This document shows, one piece after another, positions 7,847 through 15,819 of a stretch of DNA of 35,212 nucleotides. This stretch comes from Mesorhizobium_B sp964242945 (lineage in GTDB: Bacteria > Pseudomonadota > Alphaproteobacteria > Rhizobiales > Rhizobiaceae), in contig CAXTCF010000022.1 of the NCBI GenBank assembly GCA_964242945.1, positions 1 through 35,212 of the forward strand. Reading direction: 5' to 3'. The position numbers were made by a program, and so were the translations under genes. Under the pieces are notes generated by a model. It was not told the DNA's origin. It worked only from the letters and a program-made list of their open reading frames with translations, and made no database searches. Within the stretch, counting starts at the first letter, position 1; each line of letters begins with the position of its first letter.

Positions 7847-8494
7847 TCAGGGTGTAATTGCACCATATCCAGCGTGGCGGAGGTATGCTTCGCATTCATC
7901 GGGTTTGCAGTGATCGAGAAGGCGACCGACCTCGTGCCAGGCCTCTTCGATGGTTCGACGGTCGGCCTTACGGAAGAGCGTCTTGAGCTTGGCAAACAGC
8001 ATCTCGATCGGGTTCAGGTCGGGGGAGTAGGGCGGGAGAAAGAACAGGTGCGCCCCGGCCCGTCGGACGGCTTGGCGGGCGCGGTGGCCCTTGTGGCTGC
8101 CGAGGTTGTCGAGCACCACCACGTCGCGCGGCCGCAAGGTCGGCACGAGGCTCTGCTCGGTCCAGGCGGTGAACAGGTCTGCGTTGATCGGGCCGTCAAA
8201 CACGTAAGGTGCGACGACCTCACCGCGCCGCAGGCCCGCGATAAAGGTCAGCGTGCGCCAGCGGCCGTGGGGAACCTTGGCCAGGAGCGGCGTGCCGCGC
8301 GGGCACCAGCCTCGCGTGCGGGTCATGTCCGTTCTGATCCACGTTTCATCCACAAACACAAGGCGGTCGGGATCGACCAGGTGCTGATGCGCTTGCCAGC
8401 GCCGCCGGAAGCGGGCAACCGCGGGTCGGTCCTGCTCGGCGGCGATCAGCGTCTTTTTTTGACCGTCAGCCCAGAACGGCGCACAAAGCGCCAC
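7847..8494 (-). CDS. IS630-family transposase, catalytic frame (orfB, DDE domain)
   Basis: The frame is open from 8494 to 7847, but in the active protein it is probably entered by frameshift near 8455. The DDE catalytic triad is intact: Asp in VFVDETWIR, Asp in VVLDNLGSHKG, and Glu in PDLNPIEMLFAKLK, the classic IS630 signature. It cuts and pastes the element at TA dinucleotides. The stop lies only a few bases inside the left inverted end, as expected for a compact element. No interrupting stops are seen, so the transposase could be functional. Confidence 0.88.
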   Translation of the reverse strand: MALCAPFWADGQKKTLIAAEQDRPAVARFRRRWQAHQHLVDPDRLVFVDETWIRTDMTRTRGWCPRGTPLLAKVPHGRWRTLTFIAGLRRGEVVAPYVFDGPINADLFTAWTEQSLVPTLRPRDVVVLDNLGSHKGHRARQAVRRAGAHLFFLPPYSPDLNPIEMLFAKLKTLFRKADRRTIEEAWHEVGRLLDHCKPDECEAYLRHAGYGAITP

Positions 8495-8799
8495 ACGGTG
8501 TCGTGCGTCACCAGCGTGCCCTGATCACGCAACTCGGCGGCGAGCGCACGCATGGTCAGGTCCGGCTTCGCGGCGAGCCTTGCCCGCAGCCAATCGGCAA
8601 TGGCGGCCGTGATGGGAGAAGGGCGGGGACCGCCCCGCTTGGCAGGTGCCAGGTCGGCTCCCGCGCGCAGCTTCTGTCCAAGCCGGGCCGCACTCGCGGC
8701 CGACACCTGAAAGCGCGCCGCAACCGAGCGAACCGGCTCGCCCTGCGCCACAGCCGCCGCAATGCGGTTGCGCAAATCCACTGAAAGTGCCTTGGGCAT
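8446..8799 (-). CDS. IS630-family transposase, N-terminal frame (orfA, HTH region)
   Basis: 117 aa from ATG at 8799 (GGGAGG in the leader) to TGA at 8446. It contains the helix-turn-helix DNA-binding part of IS630 transposases (LRNRIAAAVAQGEPVRSVAARF, then TVWRFVRRSGLTVKKRR). The catalytic part lies in the -1 frame, reached at an A7 run on the coding strand near 8453-8459. A ribosomal -1 slip there would join VKK directly to KTLIAAEQD of orfB, giving one protein of about 317 aa. A longer start at 8826 is possible but lacks the well-placed ribosome site. Confidence 0.85.
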   Translation of the reverse strand: MPKALSVDLRNRIAAAVAQGEPVRSVAARFQVSAASAARLGQKLRAGADLAPAKRGGPRPSPITAAIADWLRARLAAKPDLTMRALAAELRDQGTLVTHDTVWRFVRRSGLTVKKRR

Positions 8800-8886
8800 G
8801 GCCGCCAGCCTCCCGCTAACAGCCATACAGAATCAAACAACAGTCACAAACACCAGAACGATTCCGTTCCTCGCAGACAGACCCTA

Positions 8887-9217
8887 GGTGGCGCGCCAAC
8901 CTGTCTGCCTGTTGCTCACCAACGTCTCGCATCCAGAAAGCGCCTGGACAAGCATGAGACCGGCGTGCGCTGGCATGCCGTTGCCGAAGAGGGTGTTCCG
9001 GTGCGCGAGATCGCCCGAGGTCATCGGCGCGGGGCTCGGCGTGCCGGTCAAGTCCCTTACCCCAGACGAAGCGGCAGACCACTTCGGCTGGCTCGCCCCC
9101 TTTGCGGCGACGGATCTGCAAGCCTCCAGCGCAGCGACCCGCGAGCGGCTCGGCTGGGAGCCGAAAGGCCCCGGCATCATCCAAGACCTCAACAACATGA
9201 ACTACAGCGCAAGTTGA
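8887..9217 (+). pseudogene. SDR-family NAD(P)-dependent oxidoreductase, 3' remnant
   Basis: Only the C-terminal third of an atypical SDR (NAD-dependent epimerase/dehydratase-like) survives. One frame reads LDKHETGVRWHAVAEEGVP-VREIA up to about 9017. The next, shifted by one base, reads VIGAGLGVPVKSLTPDEAADHFGW, then ASSAATRERLGWEPKGPG and the stop at 9217. Both pieces fit consecutive parts of one family, so a frameshift is present. The 5' two thirds, including the Rossmann cofactor site, are missing, and the remnant starts at the IS630 right flank. A GTG at 8888 opens the second frame, but the product would not be functional. Confidence 0.65.
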
Positions 9218-9222
9218 AGCAT

Positions 9223-9242
9223 AACGCGCCTGATCGCGCGTT
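9223..9242. terminator. Small hairpin after the SDR remnant
   Basis: Perfect 7-base stem AACGCGC / GCGCGTT with a 6-base loop. No T tract follows on either strand, so it would be a weak or Rho-assisted terminator at best. The rest of 9243-9455 contains no recognisable gene. Confidence 0.25.
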
Positions 9243-9455
9243 CGTCCATGGATCGTCGTTTGAGTCGGGAAAGGCCCGTCATCCCGCGCATCGAGGAAGC
9301 GCATCCCAAGCAGAACTAAGATTATAGCATCGGCCCGGAAGATGCGCAGCAGGTTTCACAAAGCCGACGCAGAAACAAGGGCCCCGTCATCAGACCGAAT
9401 TGGGTATGGTTCGATGGTGTCGGCCCAGACTGCCCCACAGCGGGCAGGCCGTGTT

Positions 9456-10394
9456 TCAGCTGGCCGGTGCGTTGAGGAAGCCGCTGACGATGCTGGAAAC
9501 GCCCTCTGCGAGCGAAATCCTGGGTTCCCATCCCATTGCCATCAGCCGGCTGGAGTCCATGAGCTTGCGCGGCGTGCCATCCGGCTTGGAGGCGTCGAAG
9601 ACGAAGCGGCCTCGGTAGCCGACGATCTCGGCGACCATCCGGTGCAGATCCAGGATGGAAATCTCCTGCCCGCTGCCGACATTGATCGGCCCCGGCTCGT
9701 CATAGCGCTGCATCAGGAACACAAGCGCGTCGGCGAGATCGTCAACATGCATGAATTCCCGCAGGGGCGTTCCGCTGCCCCAGATCGACACGGTCTCGCT
9801 GCCGCTCTCCTTGGCCTCGACGATCTTGCGCACCGTGGCCGGCAGCACATGGCTGTTGGTCAAGTCGTAATTGTCGTTGGGGCCGTAAAGGTTCGTCGGC
9901 ATCGCCGAAACGAAGTGCGACCCGAACTGCTTGCGGTAGGCGTCGCAGAGCATGATGCCGGCGATCTTGGCGATCGCATACCACTGGTTGGTGGGCTCCA
10001 GCGCGGCGGTCAGCAGCGAGTCTTCGGCAATCGGCTGCGGGGCAAATTTCGGATAGATGCAGGACGAGCCCAGGAACACGAATTTTTCCAGGCCCGCTTC
10101 ATGCGCCGCAGAGATCGTGGCGAGCTCGATCTGGAGGTTGTCCTGGAGGAAATCCACCGGGCGGGTGTCGTTGGCAACGATGCCGCCCACCCTGGCGGCG
10201 GCCATGAAGCCGAGATCGGGCTTTGTCCGCTTCGCCCACGCGACCGTGGCCTCGCGGTCGCGCAGGTCGAGTTCCCCGCTCGCCGCCGTCAGAACCTCGA
10301 CGCCGGGGATCGAGGACAAGCGCCGCGCCAGCGCCGAGCCGACCATGCCGCGGTGGCCGGCAACCCAGATCCGCTTTCCTTCCAGTGTCGTCAT
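9456..10394 (-). CDS. fcl: GDP-L-fucose synthase (GDP-4-keto-6-deoxymannose 3,5-epimerase/4-reductase)
   Basis: 312 aa, the family's normal length. The N-terminal NADPH-binding motif is VAGHRGMVGSA (residues 11-21). The catalytic set is present: Ser in FLGSSCIYP (about 110-111), Tyr139 and Lys143 in WYAIAK. Further family signatures are ARVGGI, PTNLYGPNDN and SIWGSGTPLREFMHVDD. It converts GDP-4-keto-6-deoxy-D-mannose to GDP-L-fucose in the cytosol, the step after Gmd. gmd is 10 bases upstream on the same strand, so the two form one transcript. The product feeds a fucose-containing surface polysaccharide made by the genes to the right. Confidence 0.96.
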   Translation of the reverse strand: MTTLEGKRIWVAGHRGMVGSALARRLSSIPGVEVLTAASGELDLRDREATVAWAKRTKPDLGFMAAARVGGIVANDTRPVDFLQDNLQIELATISAAHEAGLEKFVFLGSSCIYPKFAPQPIAEDSLLTAALEPTNQWYAIAKIAGIMLCDAYRKQFGSHFVSAMPTNLYGPNDNYDLTNSHVLPATVRKIVEAKESGSETVSIWGSGTPLREFMHVDDLADALVFLMQRYDEPGPINVGSGQEISILDLHRMVAEIVGYRGRFVFDASKPDGTPRKLMDSSRLMAMGWEPRISLAEGVSSIVSGFLNAPAS

Positions 10395-10404
10395 GGCGCA
10401 GTCG

Positions 10405-11454
10405 TCAAAGCGAGACGCCGAAGGCTGCGCAGTCGGACCGCACCATCTCGGCGACCAGTTCGCGGAAGCGCGTCTTGGGCTCCCAGTTCAGCAGGTTTTT
10501 TGCTTTGGACGCATCGCCGACGAGAAGGTCCACCTCGGTCGGGCGGAAATAGCGCGGGTCGATCCGCACAAGAATCTTGCCGGTCTTTCCGTCCTTGCCG
10601 ATCTCATCGACGCCGGAGCCTTCCCAGGCGACCTGGACGCCGGCTTCCTCGAAAGCCGCCTCGACAAACTGCCGGACCGAATAGGTTTCGCCCGTGGCCA
10701 ACACGAAGTCGTCGGCCTTGTCGTGCTGGAGGATGCGCCACATGCCCTCGACATAGTCGCGCGCCGAACCCCAGTCGCGCTTAGCCTCGATGTTGCCAAG
10801 GAAAAGGCAGTCCTGCTTGCCCGCCAGGATTGCGGCGACGGCACGCGTGACCTTGCGGGTGATGAAGGTCTCGCCGCGCGTCGGGCCTTCGTGGTTGAAC
10901 AGGATGCCGTTGCTGGCGAACATGCCGTAGGCTTCGCGATAGTTCACGGTGATCCAGTAGCCGTAGAGTTTCGCGACAGCATAGGGCGAGCGGGGATAGA
11001 ACGGCGTGGTTTCGCGCTGCGGCACTTCCTGCACAAGACCGTAAAGTTCTGAAGTGGAGGCCTGGTAGAACCGGGACTTGTTCTCCAAACGCAGGATGCG
11101 GATCGCTTCCAGCAGGCGCAGCGTGCCGAGCGCGTCGGCATTGGCGGTGTATTCAGGCGTCTCGAACGAGACTTGCACATGGCTTTGCGCCGCCAGATTG
11201 TAGATCTCGTCGGGCTGGGTATCCTGCAAGAGACGGATCAGGTTTGTGGAATCCGTCATGTCGCCATAGTGCAGCACCAGTTGCGGGTTCAACTCGTGCG
11301 GGTCCTCATAGAGATGATCGATGCGCGCCGTGTTGCCGATCAAGGATGCGCGGCGCTTCAACCCGTGGACTGTGTAGCCCTTTCCAAGCAGAAGCTCGCT
11401 CAAAAGCGCTCCGTCCTGGCCGGTTATGCCGGTGATGAACGCGGTTTTAGTCAT
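10405..11454 (-). CDS. gmd: GDP-mannose 4,6-dehydratase
   Basis: 349 aa from the ATG at 11454, giving the standard N-terminus MTKTAFITGITGQDGA with the NADP-binding glycine motif. Catalytic residues are visible: Thr134 and Glu136 in ASTSELYG, Tyr158 and Lys162 in SPYAVAK. Other signatures include NHEGPTRGETFVTRK-like sequence and the RPTEVDLLVGDASKAK substrate loop. It makes GDP-4-keto-6-deoxy-D-mannose from GDP-mannose. fcl follows on the same strand. An upstream start at 11505 exists, but the family N-terminus argues for 11454. The supply of GDP-mannose (manB/manC) is not in this window. Confidence 0.96.
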   Translation of the reverse strand: MTKTAFITGITGQDGALLSELLLGKGYTVHGLKRRASLIGNTARIDHLYEDPHELNPQLVLHYGDMTDSTNLIRLLQDTQPDEIYNLAAQSHVQVSFETPEYTANADALGTLRLLEAIRILRLENKSRFYQASTSELYGLVQEVPQRETTPFYPRSPYAVAKLYGYWITVNYREAYGMFASNGILFNHEGPTRGETFITRKVTRAVAAILAGKQDCLFLGNIEAKRDWGSARDYVEGMWRILQHDKADDFVLATGETYSVRQFVEAAFEEAGVQVAWEGSGVDEIGKDGKTGKILVRIDPRYFRPTEVDLLVGDASKAKNLLNWEPKTRFRELVAEMVRSDCAAFGVSL

Positions 11455-11517
11455 CAAGAACCCTGTCGTCTGCATGGTTTGCCAACAAGGGGGCGGCGAT
11501 AACACCTGCGGTTCCGA

Positions 11518-12423
11518 TTGACAATTGTGGCGTCATCGAAAACAACCGGGCGAGTTTCGCGTGATTTAGAGCCGTCGCGATTGCCCCTTCTTTCCGTAAT
11601 AACCGTCGCCTTTAATTCGGCGCGCACCATCGAGGACACGATCCAGTCGGTCCGGGCGCAGCGCAACGCCGATTTCGAGCACGTCATCGTTGACGGTGGA
11701 TCGACGGACGGCACGATGGAGATCATCGACAGGTACCGCGATGGGCTCGCCGCGGTGATCAGCGAGCCCGACAAAGGCATCTACGACGCGATGAACAAGG
11801 GCGTTGCGCTCGCTCGCGGCACGTTCCTGGGCTGCCTCAACTCGGACGACTATTTTGCTTCCTCGACATCGCTTGCTTCGATCCAGAATGCTCTCGTAAC
11901 TGGCGATCTGGATTGTGTCTGGGGCGATCTGGTCCATGTGGACGCTACGGGCAGGCCGGTCCGTCTCATGAGCGGGCGCATCTTTCGCGCGCGCCTTCTC
12001 CGGTTTGCGATCATGCCGCCGCACCCCACCTTCTATGCACGCACGGAGGCGATCCGCAGGGTCGGCGGCTTCAGCCTCAACTACAAAATCGCGGCCGATT
12101 TCGACCTGATGCTCAAGCTTTTCCAGCTTCCAGGCTTCGCGGGGCGGCATATCGACAAGATCATCACCGCCATGCGGATGGGCGGCGTCAGCACGGACGG
12201 CCTCAGCGCCACCCGCCTCGTTTCGCGCGAATTGCTGATCGCTATGCAAGCTAACGCTGTGCGGCCTACGGGTTGGGGCGTGCGCGTCCGCTACCCACTG
12301 AAGGCCAAGGAACTGCTCTACGGCAAGGCGCTTTCCGCCCGCGGCAGGCGCTTCCCGGCCGGTGTGTGGCTGAGCGACCGGGATGACGACCTGGACGTAA
12401 AGGAACCGTCACTCCAGTCCTGA
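11518..12423 (+). CDS. Glycosyltransferase family 2 (WcaE-like)
   Basis: About 301 aa, cytosolic or membrane-associated GT-A fold. Seen: LSVITVAFNSARTIEDTIQSV (nucleotide-sugar strand, from residue 25), VDGGSTDGTMEII, GIYDAMNKGVALARG, and the metal-binding LNSDD with Asp110/Asp111. Later PHPTFYAR and AADFDLMLKLF fit the colanic-acid WcaE-type subgroup. It should transfer a sugar, plausibly fucose or another residue of this locus, to a lipid-linked repeat unit. The start is TTG at 11518 (GTG at 11527 is an alternative). It reads opposite to all other genes of the polysaccharide locus and is divergent from gmd, 63 bases away, suggesting a shared divergent promoter region. Confidence 0.9.
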   Translation: MTIVASSKTTGRVSRDLEPSRLPLLSVITVAFNSARTIEDTIQSVRAQRNADFEHVIVDGGSTDGTMEIIDRYRDGLAAVISEPDKGIYDAMNKGVALARGTFLGCLNSDDYFASSTSLASIQNALVTGDLDCVWGDLVHVDATGRPVRLMSGRIFRARLLRFAIMPPHPTFYARTEAIRRVGGFSLNYKIAADFDLMLKLFQLPGFAGRHIDKIITAMRMGGVSTDGLSATRLVSRELLIAMQANAVRPTGWGVRVRYPLKAKELLYGKALSARGRRFPAGVWLSDRDDDLDVKEPSLQS

Positions 12424-12449
12424 GCCTTCTGAACTGCGAGCTTTTCCCT

Positions 12450-12610
12450 TAGAGCATCGGACGGTTAATCGGATGCAGGCTGGTGGTTGGGGGTGGGATG
12501 CAGGCTAGGCGGTGGGCGAGCGTCGGGCTGTTGCCCGGCCGAGGCCAACAACAAAGCCTGCGCCCGCCCTCGGCCGGCAGACTGCGTGCGATTAGCCGTC
12601 CGATGCTCTA
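12450..12610. repeat. TA-flanked terminal-inverted-repeat element (MITE-like)
   Basis: Two 22-base arms, 12450-12471 and 12589-12610, are inverted copies with one mismatch (core TAGAGCATCGGACGG). They start and end in TA, as expected for Tc1/mariner/IS630-type insertion. Inside is a second perfect 10-base stem (12535-12544 / 12568-12577, CCGGCCGAGG) and a repeated GGATGCAGGCT. There is no coding capacity, and the whole could fold into a long hairpin. Its right-hand TA supplies the TAG stop of the neighbouring SDR gene. It may also act as a bidirectional terminator between the convergent GT2 and SDR genes. Confidence 0.6.
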
Positions 12611-13585
12611 GCTTGCGGTTGGCATCAAAGCGCGGTAGCGGCGGCCCGATTCCCGTACGCTTTCTTCAATGCCGGTTGAAGCCGCGAACTGAAACGCGCG
12701 CTCGAACCTTTCGGAATTGACAAGAAGATCGCCGAACAGCGCATCAGCCTTTGCGCTGAGGCCCGCCAACTTCAGCGCCATACCGATGGCCTTTGGGGGC
12801 ACGGAAAACAGCCTCGGCGGCAAACCCATGCCCTCTCGCAACAGCCGAGTGATTTCGCCGAGTGGGAGCGCCGGCCGGTCGGCGATGCAATAGGCGCCGG
12901 AAAGATGAGGCCCGCCGCCGGCAAGCAGCCGCATCATCGCCTCGCAGAGCGTTCCCACCGAGACCATGCTGCGCCGGCTTTTCAGCGCGGCGAAGGGCAG
13001 CGGCGCCCCTGTCCATGCCAGCTTCTGCAGGGTGCGCCAGTTACCGGCCGCTTCCACGCCGATCACCACCGGCGGCCGCAGCGAAACGGCAAGCCCACCC
13101 TGCTGGGCGATGCGATCGACGTGCTTCTCCGCCTCAAGCTTCGATCGGCCGTAGGCGGTTGCCGGGGCAGGCGCGGTCCTGTCGTCGATCGCTTCGTCCG
13201 ACTGGTTGCGCACGGCATGGATACTGCTCATGTTGACGAAGACGCGGACCTGACCCGACCGCAGCGCCTCGTCAACGAGCCTCGCGGTCGCGACGATGTT
13301 GCCTTGTTCCAATGCCTCAGGCGCGGCGCTGACATGGGCCACTCCGGCGATGTGAACGACCTTCGTCACATCCTCGAATGCCGTTTGAAGACCCGTTGAG
13401 GTTTCGAGCGGGCCGGTTTCGACCACCCGAACCGCGTCTTGGGCGTAGCCGCCCGTCCCGCCGCTGGCACGGGAGCGCACCGCCAAGGTCACGTCCAGTC
13501 CCGCTGCAACGAGCTCGCGCACGAGGTGGCGTCCGATGAATCCGGTCGCGCCTGTCACCAACACCCTGTCGCGCTGCATGTTCAT
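12608..13585 (-). CDS. NAD-dependent epimerase/dehydratase (extended SDR) of the polysaccharide locus
   Basis: 325 aa. The N-terminal cofactor motif VTGATGFIGRHL is at about residues 10-21. The active-site serine region is FVNMSSIHAV, and YGRSK holds the catalytic Tyr/Lys; SLRPPVVIG is the usual PxxVYG-like strand. The family includes UDP-hexose 4-epimerases and the 4-keto-reductases that work with initiating sugar-phosphate transferases in O-antigen synthesis. The exact sugar cannot be assigned. It overlaps the upstream ligase-like gene by ATGA. Its TAG stop is formed at the edge of the TA-flanked repeat, so the last residues may have been altered by that insertion. Confidence 0.88.
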   Translation of the reverse strand: MNMQRDRVLVTGATGFIGRHLVRELVAAGLDVTLAVRSRASGGTGGYAQDAVRVVETGPLETSTGLQTAFEDVTKVVHIAGVAHVSAAPEALEQGNIVATARLVDEALRSGQVRVFVNMSSIHAVRNQSDEAIDDRTAPAPATAYGRSKLEAEKHVDRIAQQGGLAVSLRPPVVIGVEAAGNWRTLQKLAWTGAPLPFAALKSRRSMVSVGTLCEAMMRLLAGGGPHLSGAYCIADRPALPLGEITRLLREGMGLPPRLFSVPPKAIGMALKLAGLSAKADALFGDLLVNSERFERAFQFAASTGIEESVRESGRRYRALMPTAS

Positions 13586-14877
13586 CCCTGCCGATACGCG
13601 ATCGCATCGCGCTCCAGATGGCGTTTGAACTCGTCCATTTCGTCTTCGCGCCGGAGCGGCAGGCTGTTCCCCACAGTCAACGCGATGACCGCAAGGGCAA
13701 AGTAGCTGGTCGTGAGATCATGGTAAAAGCCGATATTCGTCGTCGCGTTGGCGGCCGTGAAGGCGGCCAGGGTGACGCCGATCGATCTGCCGGGCGCCGG
13801 GAGCCGCCAGGAAGCCAGGATCGGTGCGGCGAGCACGGCAAGATAGAACAGGAGCCCCAAAACGCCCGAAGCGACCGCCTCGGTCAGGTAAGCGTTGTGA
13901 AAGTGCGTGAATTCGCGCGTCGTGCCGTCGCTGCCGGAATGGAACCTGACGCGATCCCGTCCGTGGCCGGCGAACGGATGCGCGGCGAACAAGCGCCAGC
14001 CGAGCTTCTGCATCTCTACCCTATCCCGCAACGAGATATCGGCTCCCGCATCGCCGGAGCCGGTGATCACCTCGACGCTTGCTGAAAACCGCCGGCTCGC
14101 AGCCAGAAAGGGTTCGCTATGCCGGACAAGTTCATACCCGGCGATTCCCGACAGCAGGACGATGTAGCCGCTGACAGCAAGGCGGCGCCAGTCGGCGTTG
14201 CGGCCGAGCAGGGAGTGCACCACAAGCGCGCTTCCAAACAGGGGATAAAGCGCCAGCGCCGTGCGGCCTCCGGCGAAGAAGAGCGCAGTGAGAGATGCCA
14301 CGGCTGCAACCGCGTGCAGGCTTCGCTGGGGCACGCGCCGGTCAAGCGCCAGAATGAGGTTTAGAAGCGACAGCAGCGCTGCGAGATAGGAGAAGATCAG
14401 GGGATTGCCGACGATCCCCTCAGCGCGCGGCATGTCGAGGACGCGGCTCTGGTACGCCGCCAGCAGGCCCGCAGAGATCCCGCCAAGCGCTGCCGACCAC
14501 CGTATCCAGGCGAGCCAATATGCCTGAAAATAGGTTCGCAGCACCGGCATCAGCGGCAGGAAGGCGAGAAACGCGCTGTTGTTCAGCGTGCTGCTCCAGG
14601 CCCGCGGCAAGCCCAGATGCGCCAAGCTGAAGGTGAAGCCGACGACGACATAGCCGCTGAAAATACCGGCGATCGTCCGTTCGCGCGGCAACAACTGAGG
14701 GTGGCCAGGTATGTAGAGCAGATAAGCCCAAGCGAAGGCAGCTACGGTGAAAACGAGAATGCCGACTGGCGAGCCGAGCACCGGCATGAACCCAAGAGAG
14801 AACGCAAGAACGCTCCCAAACCGCCAGGAAGCACTGGCGTCGCTGCGATGGACGAGTTTTCGAAAAATCTCACGCAT
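13582..14877 (-). CDS. O-antigen ligase / polymerase-like membrane protein (Wzy/WaaL family)
   Basis: 431 aa with about 10-12 hydrophobic segments. The family's periplasmic loop region carries GRTAL, then HPFAGHGRDRV and HFHNAYLTEAVASGVLG, which includes the conserved histidine-asparagine pair of Wzy_C/WaaL proteins. It would polymerise or ligate lipid-linked repeat units at the periplasmic face of the inner membrane. Ligase and polymerase cannot be separated by sequence inspection. Translation is coupled to the downstream SDR gene. The charged C-terminal tail (EDEMDEFKRHLERD) is cytosolic. Context with fcl, gmd, GT2 and the sugar transferase supports a role in a fucose-containing polysaccharide. 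Confidence 0.87.
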   Translation of the reverse strand: MREIFRKLVHRSDASASWRFGSVLAFSLGFMPVLGSPVGILVFTVAAFAWAYLLYIPGHPQLLPRERTIAGIFSGYVVVGFTFSLAHLGLPRAWSSTLNNSAFLAFLPLMPVLRTYFQAYWLAWIRWSAALGGISAGLLAAYQSRVLDMPRAEGIVGNPLIFSYLAALLSLLNLILALDRRVPQRSLHAVAAVASLTALFFAGGRTALALYPLFGSALVVHSLLGRNADWRRLAVSGYIVLLSGIAGYELVRHSEPFLAASRRFSASVEVITGSGDAGADISLRDRVEMQKLGWRLFAAHPFAGHGRDRVRFHSGSDGTTREFTHFHNAYLTEAVASGVLGLLFYLAVLAAPILASWRLPAPGRSIGVTLAAFTAANATTNIGFYHDLTTSYFALAVIALTVGNSLPLRREDEMDEFKRHLERDAIAYRQG

Positions 14878-15261
14878 AGGGTGGAATCATGGAGACCCGG
14901 TCCGGCAGTACGGGAGCCGTGCCGTCTCGTTTAGCGGCGGGGCCGCACTTTGCAATGAGCAATGAATTCTCGCACGGCGCTTGCGACCTCCAGCGAGATG
15001 GCGTCGTCTTCTGCGGCGATGCGAAGCTTGCCCCCCTCGGACCGTGGCGGCAATCTCAGCAGGAACGACAGGCGGATCCGAGCGAGGCGAAAGCGCAGAA
15101 CAGCAATGTGCACAGCGGTTTTCGGATAAAGGCGATCGGAAAGCGAAGAGGTACAGTTCCGACCGGATACAGCTTCACGTCCGACCCTGCGAGGCAGCGG
15201 GAAGCGCCGTACCGCAGCCTTCGATGGGCTTAAACGCCATCAGAGTCGTGCAAACCGGCCA
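14878..15261. other. Gap in the polysaccharide locus with only doubtful small frames
   Basis: 384 bases lie between the sugar transferase and the ligase-like gene. A 60-codon minus-strand frame (15113-14931, GTG start) has GC-rich codon use and a plausible acidic helix (EDDAISLEVASAVREFIAHC). A 114-codon plus-strand frame (14889-15233) is less protein-like. I recognise neither and would not call either a gene. The interval may contain the promoter of the ligase-SDR pair or the remains of a lost gene. Confidence 0.35.
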
Positions 15262-15819
15262 TTATTGACGAACCCTGTCGCCGCTGCCAGCTCCCGAAAA
15301 AACGGTGCGCCACAGGATCTTGAGATCGGTCGCGAAGGTCATCCGATCGAGATATTCTCTATCCATCACCGCGAGGCGCACAGGGTCGGACATATCGACA
15401 TCGTGGATCTGCGACCAGCCTGTGATGCCGGGGCGCAAGGCCAGAACGCCTCGCCTTCTCCGCTCTTCAATGAGTTCCCCCTGCGATGGCAGGCAAGGCC
15501 TAGGGCCGACGAGGCTCATCTCCCCCTTCAACACGTTCCAGAGTTGTGGAAGCTCGTCCAGCTTGGTGCGCCGCAGCAGGGCGCCGATGCGGGTGATCTG
15601 CGCGCCGCTGGCCCTGTGAGTCGGGACGTTCGGCGTGTTGACGTACATGGTTCTCAACTTGAGACAGCGAAACGCCGTGCCGTTTCGCCCGATGCGTTCC
15701 TGGGCGAAGATGCCGGGTCCTTCTGATCCTCGCCGGATGAGTACCACGAGCACGAGAACGACCGGCCAAAGCACCAAAAGCCCCGCGGCGGCCGAAAGAA
15801 AGTCGAATGGTCTCTTCAT
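15262..15819 (-). CDS. Undecaprenyl-phosphate sugar-phosphate transferase (bacterial sugar transferase, ExoY-like)
   Basis: 185 aa from ATG at 15819, preceded by GAGGGA. It has one N-terminal membrane helix (LSAAAGLLVLWPVVLVLVVLI) and then the conserved core: FAQERIGRNG, FRCLKLRTM, the catalytic-site RRTKLDELPQLWNVLKGEMSLVGPRP, and LRPGITGWSQI. It lacks the multi-helix N-terminus of WcaJ-type proteins, so it is the short PglC/ExoY form. It starts repeat-unit assembly by moving a sugar-1-phosphate from a UDP-sugar to undecaprenyl phosphate. It is the first gene of the leftward set, and its promoter probably lies in 15820-16118. Confidence 0.93.
   Translation of the reverse strand: MKRPFDFLSAAAGLLVLWPVVLVLVVLIRRGSEGPGIFAQERIGRNGTAFRCLKLRTMYVNTPNVPTHRASGAQITRIGALLRRTKLDELPQLWNVLKGEMSLVGPRPCLPSQGELIEERRRRGVLALRPGITGWSQIHDVDMSDPVRLAVMDREYLDRMTFATDLKILWRTVFSGAGSGDRVRQ

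Larger units (their letters stand above)
7840..8884 (-). mobile_element. IS630-family insertion sequence, about 1045 bp, with TA target duplication
   Basis: The element is bounded by short imperfect inverted ends, GAGTCTGTC at 7840 and the complement of GGGTCTGTC ending at 8884. TA dinucleotides flank it directly (7838-7839 and 8885-8886), the expected IS630/Tc1-mariner target duplication. It encodes a two-frame transposase on the minus strand. Ends and transposase both appear complete. It separates the last permease of the amino-sugar operon from a degraded SDR gene. Left and right ends are placed by eye from end similarity and TA flanks. Confidence 0.85.

Noticed and set aside
9342..10784. 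480-codon plus-strand frame across fcl and gmd
   Set aside because: Antisense to two clearly recognised enzymes; no independent family signature.
12487..12720. 77-codon plus-strand frame in the inverted-repeat element
   Set aside because: It runs from the hairpin DNA into the antisense of the SDR gene; no ribosome site and no recognisable product.
14889..15233. 114-codon plus-strand frame in the polysaccharide locus gap
   Set aside because: No family pattern, unusual composition and no ribosome site; kept only as a remark on the gap.
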